Assembly: GCA_002224055.1 (NCBI GenBank)
Contig: AZLU01000111.1
Location: 62,001 to 126,000, forward strand
Reading direction: 5' to 3'
DNA: 64,000 bases
Origin: Pezizomycotina sp. ARF18
Lineage: Eukaryota; Ascomycota
The position numbers and the translations under genes were made by a program. A model generated the notes under the pieces. It worked only from the letters and a program-made list of their open reading frames with translations. It was not told where the DNA came from and ran no database searches. Numbering within the stretch: the stretch's first letter is position 1; every line of letters begins with the position of its first letter. Shown here in pieces: positions 12,146 through 23,671 of the stretch.

Positions 12146-13442
12146 GATAGTTTGAAGATGGGTTGCCGGCATATTTGCGTTAGCGTGATGTTCTGGAAGG
12201 ATGGGCCGCCGAGGCCGAGCGCGATGGCCATGATGCCGACGTATCGGTGTTCAGGTGGCCCGCGGCGGGAGGCGTCGCCTTTAGGATGTTGTTCATGTCC
12301 ATCTTGTATACGTTCTCTTCGAGCCCTGTATATAACGGCGCGTATACCGTCCAGGTAAAGGATTTCAAGCGCTATGTATAACCTCCCAGTTACAATACAG
12401 TCATTGGGAACTTGAAGAAAAAACGAAATGTACAATAAAAAAACCCGGAACTCTCAGATTATATTGCTTTTGGGATCCATTCTAAATGCCAGAAATTTTG
12501 CAGGTTACGAGAGAGCCATTCCTCCAAGAAGACTCTACTTCACTACTACTCAGGTTTTATTCTACTCACTACCTTTCATATCTCGATCACCAGGGGCCGC
12601 CGACCATGACGAATCTACCCTTAGTCCAAAACCGAGCATTAGAATTAGCCTGATACCAAGTTAACCATAACAGAAAAGTCCAACATAACGAATACTGTAG
12701 CTCTTGTTTCGAAAACGTCAGTTCAGGCTTATTCCAACATGAGACTAACTGCACCTCAGGATCCTGTTTTCGTGCATACCGGTAGGTGTGGGGTTGGTGG
12801 GGTGCATGAACTCGAAGCTCGCAACCAATTAGATCTCTTGTGCACTGCACGCTGACATAGGCGAAGTGTTGCGAAGTATTTTAGGCGACCACCACGTCGT
12901 TTAGATTCAAAATGCAGGATCGTCGAGGATGTGCAAACGGAGTCGGAGGTTTCGATTGCATAATCACTACAGTGTTCCATCTACTTTGATTTTCTGTCTC
13001 AAAGGTGTCTCGGAGTGTTAGAAGGTAGATAAGACGCCGATGTTCCGAGCAGTAGAGGAAAAAGAAGATTTTCTTCTTCCGAGTCTACTCTAGGTTAAAT
13101 AGAGCTTGAAGCAATAATCTCCTGATATATAACCTATAGCTTAAAAGCCTCGGTATAACTCGAATGAACAGACCGACTAGAGGTGTTCAGTTCGGCGATG
13201 TCTTGCTTCTTTTCTCTACTGGATTCTGAAGTAGCTTACACAGAGACGCTCCATTTACATTACAGGGCTTCGTCATGGGATTCAGACACGGGGGTTTTCT
13301 ATGCTCGACTCCACGTCTATTACCTGTCTTGCTTCTAAATTTTTAAATATATACAGACAGCTTTCCCCTTCTCCTCCGAGTGGGAAGCGATAAGGGTCTC
13401 ATCAAGCCAAAGAAACCCGGAGGGTCCTCGCCAGAGGAAACT
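12146..13442. other. intergenic, no supported gene
   Basis: Spacer of about 1.3 kb with short open frames on both strands but no domain, signal peptide or convincing splice pair. Confidence 0.45.
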
Positions 13443-14651
13443 TCAACTGCTAGCATTCGGATCGCACTTCTCATACGGAAAATCGAAGCCGTCCGCGCAA
13501 ACCCGCACGGCCCCGACCCCGTACTGCTAACATCATCGTCCGTCGTCCCCGTCCAATAATCCGAACATATATACGGCTGGTACGCAATCTTCTTGCTACA
13601 CGTATCCGGCATATTACTCTGGCTCGCGTCGTCCCACGGTATCGCGATCTGACAACTCGGCGTCCTTGCCCTCCTGTCGAAAAAATCGTAGTTGGAGTAC
13701 CCAAACATGTAGCAGCCCACCATGGAGTAACACAGCACGCAGCAGGAGATCGTGTCGTTGATCGCCGGCGTGCCGTTGTCGTCGTAGAGGAAGGAGTATG
13801 GCCTTCGGGGAATGTGCCGCCGACGTGTCGGTCAGGTAGACGGGGCCGTTGTGGATGTTGTCCGGCAGGCAGGCGATGGGGGGCAGGTTCGCCGCGTCGA
13901 TGTCTGAGCGGTTACGGTTACGGTTAGGGTGAGTGTGTTGTGCTCGTTACGGTCTGGAGAGGCAAAGATAGGTATCAGTACAGGAAGAGATAAGGGGAAC
14001 TTCGAATGAGAGAGAGATATTTGACTTTCAAGTTAGTCTTCCTGCATTTACAGTATTAGTGATCGTTGATGTCGGCGGCGATACGCAACTGCAAGCACTG
14101 CTTATCTTGGTGGATAGGGTCGGCGCGACGGTTTTGTACGGCCAAGCTTCGGCGTTCGCTACCCTCTTGGTTAAGTCTCGTTCTTGAGACCAGCGTGGCG
14201 GCTTCGGTCTCTGTCGACTCGTGGTCATCCATTTCACTCTGCTCTCTCTGTTAGCCGCCAAAAAGTGATATCAAGGTATTGAGGATCAGTAGGGACGTTA
14301 CGGTCTAGACTCAACTTACCAGGCGTTACGGTGCTGGTTACAGTTACCAGAGGTATCGAGAGCACGATGCTACATAGCGAGAAATGGATGCGCTAAACTT
14401 GGGCATCAGGATGGTGTACCAGCCGGCGTCGGTCGTGCACTGCTGCTGCTTCTTTTACACCGCGCGCCACCAGGTCGTCTTGGGGCTTTAGGTGGTACAT
14501 TACGCCACCGGGATAGTCATTGAGGGCGAAAGCTGGCTCCCTGCTTTGGTCGTGGTGGTTGCGGTGCGGTCACCGGTGCTTGGTGGAGTCTCCCAAGCCG
14601 CCGCTACGAGCAGGCAAGCGGCGAAAAATTTAGAAAAGATCGTGTATGCAT
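13443..14651 (-). CDS. Cys-rich secreted protein, PAN/apple-like C-terminus
   Basis: Probable extracellular protein. A minus-strand start near 14651 leads to a hydrophobic stretch (FFAACLLVAAAWETPP) resembling a signal peptide. Fragments in the middle include CTTDAGWYTILMPKF and a Thr/Val-rich linker (LTLTVTVTVTAQT). The best part is 13443-13800: LYDDNGTPAINDTISCCVLC, then YSMVGCYMFGYSNYDFF, CQIAIPWDD, CSKKIAYQPYICSDYWTG and an end FPYEKCDPNASS. The C-x2-C...GC...C spacing recalls PAN/apple-type adhesive modules, but I cannot prove this. Several frame changes occur in the N-terminal half; the last 130 codons are almost continuous. The short telomere-like string at 13910-13940 is just the codons of the Thr-Val linker. 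Confidence 0.5.
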
Positions 14652-15539
14652 TCTCCTCCGTTTTAGAGCAGAAGAATGGTTTTATGCCTTGCGATACCAA
14701 ACCTTCGTCTATGACGGAATTCAAGGTATATAACCCAAATCTGAAGAGCTGACCAGGTACCCGGGAAGTCGTTTTATAGATAGAAGGAGAGCTTTTGGAA
14801 GGTCCATCCTTGCCTGAGTAGCTTATCGGCCCTAACTGCCGCCAGAAGACAGTTCAACGTCATAACCAGTGGAACAGAAATGCTGTTTTGGGCATAAAAT
14901 CTCACGATTGTCGTCGCGATACCATTTCCGGCGTTGTTGATACAGTTGGAAGATGCACCAAATCCCGAGAAAAGGGATTATTCAAACCGATCAAGAAGAA
15001 ACGATAGTGCATCAATACGTCGTTCAAGAGAGGTATAGAGTCAAGCAGCAGGCAAGAACGGCAAATATTGAGACTAGAGAAGTTCAAGGCGGACTGTACG
15101 ACGAGCGGCCATAGCGTTTATATCCACGTCCTCGGAACTACGAAGCACTCATTGACATCAGATTCGCCGGAATGCCATCCCGTTTTACGGTCTAGAGCCT
15201 ACAAATTCGATCTCGGTGTTATCCAACATATTAAGCCTCAGGCACAAGAAACCGCAGAGATCAATATTTACTCTATAATCCAGTCCATATCTCAGCGGAC
15301 ATTGGCTTCCACAATACTAGCAGCCAAGGACGCCCCAATATCTTTTCCACCAATGATGTCTGAATAAGTAATATACCCAAAACGCTTGTTGTCAGTTGAG
15401 CGCCATTGACATGGCCCGGCCGTGAGGCTCGTTGGGTGGGTAACCAATGATCGGAGGGTGCCAGTCCCGATGTGCTCCTGCTTACGTTTCACCTGCAGCT
15501 GGTCAGCACTTCGATATGGCAATTGTTAGGCTGACATTG
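14652..15539. other. intergenic, no supported gene
   Basis: Mixed-composition spacer with no coding signal that I can support on either strand. Confidence 0.4.
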
Positions 15540-16520
15540 TTAGAATCACAGTGTTGTATAAGCTATTCTTAATCTAGTTAAGATCCGAATAAACAAAAAT
15601 AAAAACTACAATACTTATCAAACAAACAAATTTTTATTTTATTTATTATTTTATTATTATTATTTTTTATATAAATTCTTATATTATTAAAAATATAAAA
15701 AAGAAAGAAAAATAGCTAAAATTTTTCAAAGAATTCGCGAATTATAAAATTTTTTAAATATCTTTTATTATTATAGTTAAATAATCGAACGCCCGATTTT
15801 CCCCTGAAGTGAGGGAACGAACGGAAGAGGAAAGAGAGACTTTTTATCTCGACGGCTAATTCCGCGGCTTTTTTACCGTTGGAGTTCTTCGTTGTTAGCC
15901 ACAGAGCCACACAACAATAGCCACAATAATATTTATATTATAGCTCCTAGCTATAAAAGATAGGAGTAAATAATAATAATAATAATAATAATATAATAGT
16001 GTCTAGCTTAGGCCCCGTCCCTCCTTAGGGAAATCGGGGAGGTGTCGCTGCAACAGGTGGAGAAAAGAGAAGGTCTAGTCTAGAGGAGGAGGGGGGCTTG
16101 GGCTTCCTTCCCCTCCCCCGGGAGATCGGAAGGCTCGCTTAAACTGCTTGGCTAGTCTCGGACTCTCGGGACTCTCTACTGCCACGCTGCTTGGCGTAAT
16201 ACTTTAGTATATATATATTATTATTATATAAAGGTACTTTACTTTATCTTTTACAAGCTTATACGCGTGCGCAAATCAAAAAAAAAAAAAACTACTTGAT
16301 ATATTAGTTTAGTTTTTACTTTCCGACCACAGTAAAAACTTTGGAAAAAAAAATTTATCATATACAAAATATAATAGAGTCATATAAATTTTTAGGTATT
16401 TTTAGTATTTTTTAATTTTTTTTATAAAAATTGGCCAAGTTATCAAATAAATAAGATTATTTGAATATACTTATATATTAGATTTTTGGGAGGGGAAAGG
16501 TACTTCTGTTATAATTTCCT
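15540..16520. repeat. AT-rich island with repeat fragments
   Basis: Roughly 1 kb dominated by A/T with TA-rich tracts, including an (AAT)n run at about 15970-15993. Two GC-rich patches are embedded: one at 15790-15900 that shares a repeat with position 62.1 kb, and one at 16010-16200 that begins with a nested hairpin (CCCCG...CGGGG enclosing CCCT...AGGG). Such islands in ascomycetes are often old transposons mutated by RIP, but no element family is identifiable here. Confidence 0.6.
15793..15875 (+). repeat. dispersed repeat, copy A
   Basis: Contains TTTTCCCCTGAAGTGAGGGA followed by ACGAACGGAAGAGGAAA, matching copy B at 62098-62185 with a few differences. Weaker similarity continues downstream (TTTTTATCTC and AATTCCG). 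Both copies have the same orientation. Confidence 0.7.
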
Positions 16521-16527
16521 AATAAGA

Positions 16528-16842
16528 CTAGCTTTGTACAACAATGTGATCCGGGGGTTCGGGAATACTGGTTCGAATTGTCCAGAGCGTTATGAACTTA
16601 TAATCATGAAATGTTATAGCCTCTGACCAAATGGATTGCTTCGGAAATCCCAACAGGTCGTCTACGGACTGAAAGGGATCCCTGGAGCCGATGATAATTG
16701 CAATAGAGGTTGTAATAGATGTACTCAAGACTCGATATCTCCAAACAAACTTAAAGCGCGCGCCTCCAGAGTCCAATACCTTGTTTTGATTTTCATGGTC
16801 AGTAAGAGTGAACTGGCGGCAGAGGATAGTGGCGGGTTTTAG
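16528..16842 (-). pseudogene. unrecognised coding-like fragment
   Basis: A minus-strand open stretch without stops, ending at 16528, with coding-like composition (for example SVDDLLGFPKQSIW and FHDYKFITLWTIRTSIPEPP). It has no clear start and no known domain, and it borders the AT-rich island. It may be a leftover of a larger gene. I do not recognise it. Confidence 0.22.
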
Positions 16843-17200
16843 TACCGACTGACTGGCCCCGCTAACTTTGATCAGGCAAGGGATTACCCGGACCTGTCTC
16901 CCCCGATTCGATGGAACCCGCTATGCCCATTTAGAAAAGATCCAGATTAATGATTGGGCAGGAGATTTCGATAGTGTCCTCGTTCTTGGGGAGAAGGCGA
17001 GACTCCTCCTTCATACACACGGTAACACACCCTTTTTTTATACCAATACTCTTCTGGTTCTTCTCGTTTCGGGCTGTTGGATCTCTCTGCAGAAATATCG
17101 TCTTCATCAGAAGGGTACCCAGAAAACCAAACAAAAGCGTTTTTTCGCTTGGATCCCAACATAAGAATCTGAAGATCCATTATCTTCAAGAGTCGATATC

Positions 17201-18393
17201 ATGGCGAACTTGTATTATGCAGTGGTGATAGTGGTAAGTGCTGGATTCCTGTGAGGTTTTCTAAGACTTAAAAGATGAAATTGATCTAACTTCAACCAGC
17301 ACTGGGTCGCATGTGTCTCCCCATCGACCATTTTCGTCTTCGCCCGCTTCGTCGTCCGTTACTTCCGGCCGGAAATGTTCAACGTCGCCAGCGACGTCTT
17401 CGTCCTCCTCGCATTCTTTCTGCAAGTAATATTTCGATATTTCTGACGCTCGCCAGCACCCTCGCCGAAGACCTTACGAAAATGCACTCGATAGAGCATA
17501 TCGACAAAGGGCCACGGAACTCTCTCTCAAAATGGGGCTGATATCCGTTAACATCTTCTGGACAACGAACTTCGCGATCAAGGCCGCCGTACTATCGATC
17601 TACAGCTCTCTGATCCCTAAAGAAGCACGGTATCACCGGCTGGCGTTTACGGTGTTATGTTGGTTGTCGGTGCGAGCTTTATTGTAGTCACGCTCATGGA
17701 TACGATCAGTTGCTTGCCGGTCCGTATTGTATGGAGTTTCGACCCGAAGGACAAGAGGAACGGTATGCAGTGCTTTCCCGCGACTATACCTTACGTCTTT
17801 ATCACGAGTTCAGCCTTGCACATCGGAACGGACGTCGCGCTATACATGATGCCCTTCCCCTTACTGTACAGGCTGTGGAGGTCCGGTGGCGTGGAGCGCA
17901 AGTCTATCATTGGTCTCGCGGAATGTTCTCTGTGGGCTTTTTCTGCGTTATCGCAACCATCCTGAGAATTTCTTCTCAGAACAAACTGAGGATGGCGTCA
18001 TAATGGGGCAGGTCTGGTCCGGGATCGAGCTAATGACCGGCATGTTCGTTGCGTGTTTTCCGCGTTCAGGGCAATGGTCAAGAAGGGCACCGTGCGGGAT
18101 ATAATAAGGGTCATCCTCAGGTTTTCGAAGCGGGATCACGATATCAGGGAAAGAGGATTGGCTCCTTCTCCCACAAACTAACGCATTTGCGATCGTTCGC
18201 TTCGAGGAGAGGGCCACGGCCGAATTCGCCAGCAGACGACATGCCCAGGAAAGCTATTACAACGTTGACCGCTACGACTTTAACGGTTTGTCACGAGGAA
18301 GCGCTTTTCGGTGATGCCAAGCACATGTCGAGCGAGGGACTATCGCAAGAGACTTCGAAGGGACAAACTTCGAGGCTACGCATCAACATCTAG
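17201..18393 (+). CDS. rhodopsin-domain (PTH11-like) integral membrane protein 2
   Basis: Seven-helix membrane protein of the fungal rhodopsin-domain family. The ATG at 17201 gives MANLYYAVVIV, then a GTAAGT...CAACCAG intron, then HWVACVSPSTIFVFARFVV with the family R after helix 1. Later parts are NIFWTTNFAIKAAVLSIYSS (helix 3), CLPVRIVWSFDP, the extracellular Cys segment CFPATIPYVFITSSALHIGT leading to the conserved D and P (DVALYMMPFPLLYRLW), and the seventh helix VWSGIELMTGMFVACFP. A basic cytosolic tail follows (RFSKRDHDIRERGLAP). Frame changes occur near 17660, 17930 and 18060 and the C-terminal limit is uncertain. Order, Cys pair and tail all match family expectations. Confidence 0.78.
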
Positions 18394-19953
18394 GAGAGGA
18401 ACCGTCAATCACGGTACGGTGGTCTGGGAGGGTGGAGAAGAGTCGGAGGAAAATTATTCGACAAATGATTATGAAGACATAGAGTCGGACGCATACATGT
18501 GTCCGAGGCTTAAAGACTGTTTATTTTTGACGAGCTTTTTCATGTCTAAATCACGTACACATTACAGCGACTTCATCATTCTTATGCATTTTCGAAATTG
18601 GTTCGCTCATGGTTCGATCACAGTATCGGTTCTGTTTGGAGGAGTTCAGGGACATTCTTTTTGTATATAGTTGGATTTATAGCATCATCTATGTACATAC
18701 CTTAAATACTACGAAGAACGAACGACACTTTGGATCACTGCAGTCTTCGAGCCGTCGCCAGAGTCCGGCACCTAAAGTGGGGAAAATATATCTCACGCGG
18801 AACTCTGATGACCCTTGTCGCCGCGGTAAATGTCTCACTAAGCTCTCTGGATTCCGAGTCCACTATCAGCAAGAGGCAAAGAGAAAAATCAACGGTTTCA
18901 AGTCGTAAACTGGCACATGCCTAGAAAAGGCCGAGCACTGTATCAGCTTTCTTCGCATGAGCTGAAGTATTCGTATACATAGACCGAGCAAATAGACCAA
19001 TCTATCGATACGTTTATCGCGTTTTTCACGGTAAGGGATTGCAAATGGCAAGTTCCGAAAAGTCGCATCCCGCGCCAGTAGGGATAAAGGTATACTTATA
19101 CTGTATATAGAGCGCGAATTAACAGGTTCTATTAAGATCAGAAGGATTAATCTCGGATCTGTTTACTTTTTGCAGAGCGGAATGTCGAAGTTGCTAAATA
19201 TTCCTTCTTGAACCTTGGCGCGCGGACTATTTTTTATAGCGCATCACCACCATCCCTAGTACATCGCAAGAACTACATTATTCTACTCCCATGGAGACAA
19301 GGAACAGGCAACTTCCGGGTCTTCAACGGCGCTAGATTTAAGTAAGAAACTGTTTTTTTTTTCGCCTACTGAAAGAACGGTCTATGGCACCACCGCTGGG
19401 AGTCGCCTCCTTTTTTCGTCGGTGAGGCGAAAAAGTAAAACGTCTCATCTCAATCCGGCAGGACGATAAAGCTCAACGGTATCCCAAGGCCTTGTCTTCC
19501 CGAGTTGATTATCCTTGAATAGTGTACCCATGTCCAGACCGATCGAAGCGGGAAGCTTGTTAATATCTATGAGCTCTTTGTGCACCCACATTAACTCCGT
19601 GGCGTTGTGTGCTGTAGTGGGAGAAGGCTTTGATGAGCCAGGCGAGGAATATTTCATCCATCTTCTGGGAGTTCTCTAGCTCGTAGTTACTAGTATATAA
19701 GCTCATGGCCGGCTGCTATCCCGCTTTTCCAGGCCCCTCCCCAGTTTCTTGAAAACTTTCCATTTCACATTCCCCGCTCTAAAAGAGTACAGAAAGGCTA
19801 GATCTGCATATCCCACGAGTCTGCCACGAGATTGTCACATTTTTTGAAAGCCTATCAAGATATCAGGTTGATCCTTCCTTCCACTATAACATCCCTTCAC
19901 CCTCGATATAACATCTTATCCTCGTAACCTTCCAACTCTCCCAACCAACGAAA
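18394..19953. other. intergenic with one coding-like fragment
   Basis: No supported gene. On the minus strand at 19445-19708 there is a coding-like stretch in two frames (MDEIFLAWLIKAFSHYSTQ; LPASIGLDMGTLFKD; ending TVELYRPAGLR) that may be the remains of a small protein; I do not recognise it. Confidence 0.35.
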
Positions 19954-20164
19954 ATGAGGTTCACGTTCATCCTGACTATCGCCTCTGCTCTCGTTTCGAC
20001 AGCACTTGCGTTCCCCACGGACCCTTTTCCTCAAGATGGAGAATGCAGAGGTAAATAACAACTCCAATCGAATCTTTAGCTTCCTACACTTCGCTGACTC
20101 TTCAGTAGTCTCCTGCGCCATTGGGAGCGATTGTCCGTGCCCGATTACATTTGCAAAGGCCTAG
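19954..20164 (+). CDS. intact 51-residue Cys-rich secreted peptide (two exons)
   Basis: Exon 1 is 19954-20050 and exon 2 is 20106-20164, joined in phase 1 across a 55-base intron that starts GTAAAT and ends TTCAG with a GCTGAC branch site 11 bases before the acceptor. The product is exactly 51 codons plus TAG with no frame problem. Residues 1-19 (MRFTFILTIASALVSTALA) form a clear signal peptide; the mature part is about 32 residues with four cysteines (EC, SC, DC, PC; ending CAIGSDCPCPITFAKA). This size and Cys content fit a small secreted peptide such as an effector-like or antimicrobial-type molecule, but no family is recognised and the role is unknown. It is one of the few genes in the window that is wholly intact. 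Confidence 0.75.
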
Positions 20165-20831
20165 CAGGTGCCCGAGCTCTATGCTACCACAAGTCTCGAC
20201 TATTGGCCATGGGCATACCTTTGGATGATGAATGAGCTTTTGATGCACCTGTATTTATTTTTATTTATTTTCTACGTGTTTCTGTCTCTGTGTTGATATT
20301 ATTGGAAAAGGTCTGCAGAAAGGTAGACATCGCTACGGCGAGGAGGCAACAGACATGAGGTTTTTCCTGCATGTACGCGGGCTGTAGGAACTATTGGCCA
20401 TTCAGATGCTGCAATAACCTTAATAGTCATCTCTCCAGCCGAATGCGAACTGGTAATGAGCCCATCGTATTGTAATCAGTCGTAAATTGTGAACCGCAAA
20501 ATTCAAACTCAAGATTGTCATACAAAATTCGATGCCGATCGAAGGGTATCTATGAGCTATAGATAACAAATTATACATTATACAAGCATACTGCTGTGAG
20601 AGCCAAGTTCTCTCCTAGACATACCTAAATCCCAGAAAGAAAAGGACAGAATAAGACAAAACACATCATTAATCGTGCCAATACATTTCAAGCCGAAGCA
20701 ACGCTATCATATCGTACGATCCATTCATCATCGACTTCATGTTTCGTAACCTGAAAAAGAAAAACCCCGCTCAATCACGGAAGCGACCGGCGGTTAACAT
20801 CCACCTTCCCGTCCAACCATTCTCTAGATCA
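20165..20831. other. intergenic between convergent genes
   Basis: Spacer between the 3' ends of the small secreted peptide gene and the minus-strand rhodopsin-domain gene. I see nothing coding. Confidence 0.5.
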
Positions 20832-22059
20832 TCAATGTCGAGCTTCACGGTCACTAACATCTCGTTCGCCCCCAAAATACCGCTCGCCGTTGAGCCCTGA
20901 CAGTCCGCTCTTGCATCTGACTCTCCCGCTCCGCTTGCTCCTTTGAGCACTCTCGTAGTCCTCAGCCGCCATACCCAGCCTAATAGTGCCCCACTCCGTC
21001 GCCTCCCGGGTCATCTTAATCGACCCACGCCTACGGCGTTGATTTCTGAGGAACAGATTCTTCAGCGGCGGCGAACACGCGACCATTATCGCCGTCGCCA
21101 TTTCGATTGCGGAAAGGGAGTCCACGGATGACTGCTGGAATTCTGTACCGACGAGGACGACGCGGATGACGCCAACGGCGATGGAGATGAAGCCGACGGC
21201 AAATATCGCTGCGACACCGAGCTTGCGGCGCGGTGTGAGTGTGAGGTCCGGGAGAAGTAAGAAAGGCATCGTGTAGACTGCAGAGGACTGATCAGAACGA
21301 AAAAAATCACGAAGCAAGACAGCATTGGGCTAGGACTTACTGCAAAGGTCCGTAAAAATATGCGTCGACACGCTAAACCAGTACGCATAAGGTTTGTCGA
21401 ATGAAGAGCAGAACGAGTGATCGAGTGCCCAATTCCTCGAAACCGGCAGACAGGAGAACATCAAGAGGCAAAAACTGATAATAAAAGTGACGAGTGTCAG
21501 GCCGGACGTAATCCAGAGGAACTTGCGGAGGTACGTCGAGCCTTTGTTTATCAGAGCGAAATAGAAGAGCAGTAAAGCCGCCTTGATTGACCATATGCAG
21601 GTGAAATACAGCGGCCGGAAACGTATAGGATCTGGGAGGTTATAAATCGTTAATGTCAATCAACACGTCAAACTTTCCCAAAACCTCCATTCTCTCGTTG
21701 GATTAACCCTACCTTTAATATTGACCGTAATTCATGCTCGTTCGGTATGACCACTTTTGCTTTTTGGATCGCGTCGCCATCAGATACGTTGACATCCCAT
21801 TGCCCTGCTTTGAAGGCGTACATGTCGCCGACAAAGATCATGAAGAAGAGCAGGTAGGCGAGGATGATGAAGCCATCGCTGGCTGTGAAGATCGCACGAA
21901 GGTACAATTGCGCGTAACCGCGGAGGACGAGGAAAAACGTCGCGAGGATCACGGCGAATATTTCCAGTCCCTGAATTGGAGAAATGAGCGAAAAGACAGC
22001 TGTGATTAACAGGTAGGAAGTCGCTTAGCTTACCACACGGTCTTATTGCTCATGGCCAT
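20832..22059 (-). CDS. rhodopsin-domain (PTH11-like) integral membrane protein 3
   Basis: Seven-helix membrane protein of the fungal rhodopsin-domain family. The start at 22059 (MAMSNKTV) precedes a first intron whose exact phase I could not reconcile. Exon 2 has FFLVLRGYAQLYLR, ASDGFIILAYLLFF and the family extracellular motif KAGQWDV. An 81-base intron (21632-21712) leads to IWSIKAALLLFYFALINKG, FSCLPVSRNWALDHSFC and the Cys/Asn segment before THIFTDLC. A 63-base intron (21278-21340, GTAAGT...CTGCAG) joins in frame to YTMPFLLLPDLTLTPRRK, then the seventh helix SLSAIEMATAIMVACSPPLK and a charged tail ending at 20832. One frame change is seen just after the acceptor at 21631 (ILYVSG versus RPLYFTCIW). 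Otherwise it looks complete. Confidence 0.82.
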
Positions 22060-23076
22060 CTTTCCAAAACCCCAAGCGATGCTTAGGCTAATTTCATAAT
22101 AAACGATCAGGGGATGAAGCTCCTATACGCGCATTAAGACTCCGGGCCACCGTGGAACCTGGTCGGAGTGGAAAATTTGTTTACTGTCATCCTGAAAGAC
22201 GAAACAATGCACACGCTCGGGGAATTTCTCTAATTTATTGACGACAACCCCAACCCCTCACCGCCCTCAAAGATCGCAATCCTCAGCCCACCATGGTTAG
22301 CCGATGGTGTGCTGCATGTTGTTTTTGTGGTGGTGGCTGCATACGCCAGGCTGCATGATAACCCAATGGGGGTTCCCGTGCAGACAACCTACAAGCCGTA
22401 TCTTTCAGCGGCTTTTGCGAACGCCAGAAAATGTTTGCAAAGTTTGACCTGCATATAGGATCTACCTGCAGATTTCTTTTTCTCGGTCGTTTTGCGGACT
22501 TTTTGTACGCTTTTGATCGATAACTATAGTAGATGCAATAATGGCCTGTTTGTTTCCTCACGATGTCAATAATTAACCACCTTCGGCACAGGGTTGATGT
22601 CATTACGGCAATTGCCTTGGATGCAGACTCGAACGGATTTATTCTACTATATTATTGGTGAGCGATTGACCCCCGCCGCGTGGGAACTAACCCGATTTTG
22701 CGCACGCGACAAACAACGCGGTAAATTCCTCCACCACCGAGTCGGGCACTTTTAACGAATTTCTTCCCTCGAATCAGCCTGTGCTCTACTACGAGCGGAA
22801 ATGCCCTGTATTGCATGCAATATTGGGAAATAATTGCACTATTAGATAGTAGCAGAATAACTGACTCAATAACTCTCTTACCATCTTAATTTTTCGATAG
22901 AATTCGAAGACGTGTTGTTCTATAATTTATTCAATTCAATGATATTTTAAGATTCGGGTTTTAGCCTATTTATGTTTAAGATTCTATTATTAATGAGTAT
23001 ACGTTTTAAGATTTTATTTTTAGCGGATATATATTATTCGAATTTCGTAGTTTCTATATTCTATGCCTTGGAGAGA

Positions 23077-23112
<36 letters not shown>

Positions 23113-23200
23113 ACAACCTACTACATAATTTTTCATGATTTATTTATTGACCCTTTGTTGATAAACTTCTTTTCTTTCAACGTTGAAGTCTAGGATCATT
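22060..23200. other. AT-rich intergenic region
   Basis: Contains no supported gene. The second half (22850-23180) is AT-rich, carries the (CT)15 run, and has the look of mutated repeat sequence. Confidence 0.45.
23081..23110. repeat. (CT)15 microsatellite
   Basis: Thirty bases of uninterrupted CT dinucleotide repeat. Confidence 0.95.
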
Positions 23201-23395
23201 ATGATCAACAAGAAAGAATCTCTCGGGGAGGCTTCCAATAATTTATTAGGCGGCCTAGAGCGCTCTGGATTCTTTCCATGGCATTGCAGTCAGTGTGGAA
23301 CGCGCTACAAGGCTAAGGCTACTCTAAACCGCCACCGCGGAGGGACAACAACGAGTTGCCACCGCTATGTCCCTATCCTTCTTTCTTCCTCATGA
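23201..23395 (+). CDS. short C2H2/C2HC zinc-finger ORF
   Basis: A 64-codon ATG-started frame containing one zinc-finger-like unit: HCSQCGTRYKAKATLNRHRG followed by CH, so C-x2-C-x12-H and then a Cys and a His 7-8 residues later. The first half matches a C2H2 finger; the second His spacing is longer than the usual 3-5. It may be a stand-alone short protein, an exon, or a fragment of a larger zinc-finger gene. It lies 280 bases from the 3' end of the NACHT-ankyrin gene, facing it. Confidence 0.3.
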   Translation: MINKKESLGEASNNLLGGLERSGFFPWHCSQCGTRYKAKATLNRHRGGTTTSCHRYVPILLSSS

Positions 23396-23671
23396 CTTCT
23401 CTTTCTTGTTGCCTGTCTTCTATCATTTCACTGTGCAGATGCTGGAGGACCCGCGTTGTGTCTGAGAAAATCAGCAGACCTGCTAGTAGATTCTATCAAA
23501 TGCGCCAGTATTGTTTAACTTTTTCTTCTTCCTAGAGAGTGATGCTCATATCTATTCGCGTGAGGTACACGGTACAACTGGTGCGCAGCTTTCACCATGG
23601 ACATAGTAACTCAATATAGTATGGACTTCAAATTGAAGACGGAATGCTGATTTTTCATGACAGCTCTATTT

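Noticed and set aside
13910-13940. Telomere-like string GGTTACGGTTACGGTTAGGG
   Set aside because: Only one TTAGGG unit is exact, and the opposite strand reads as Thr-Val codons of the linker in the Cys-rich secreted gene.
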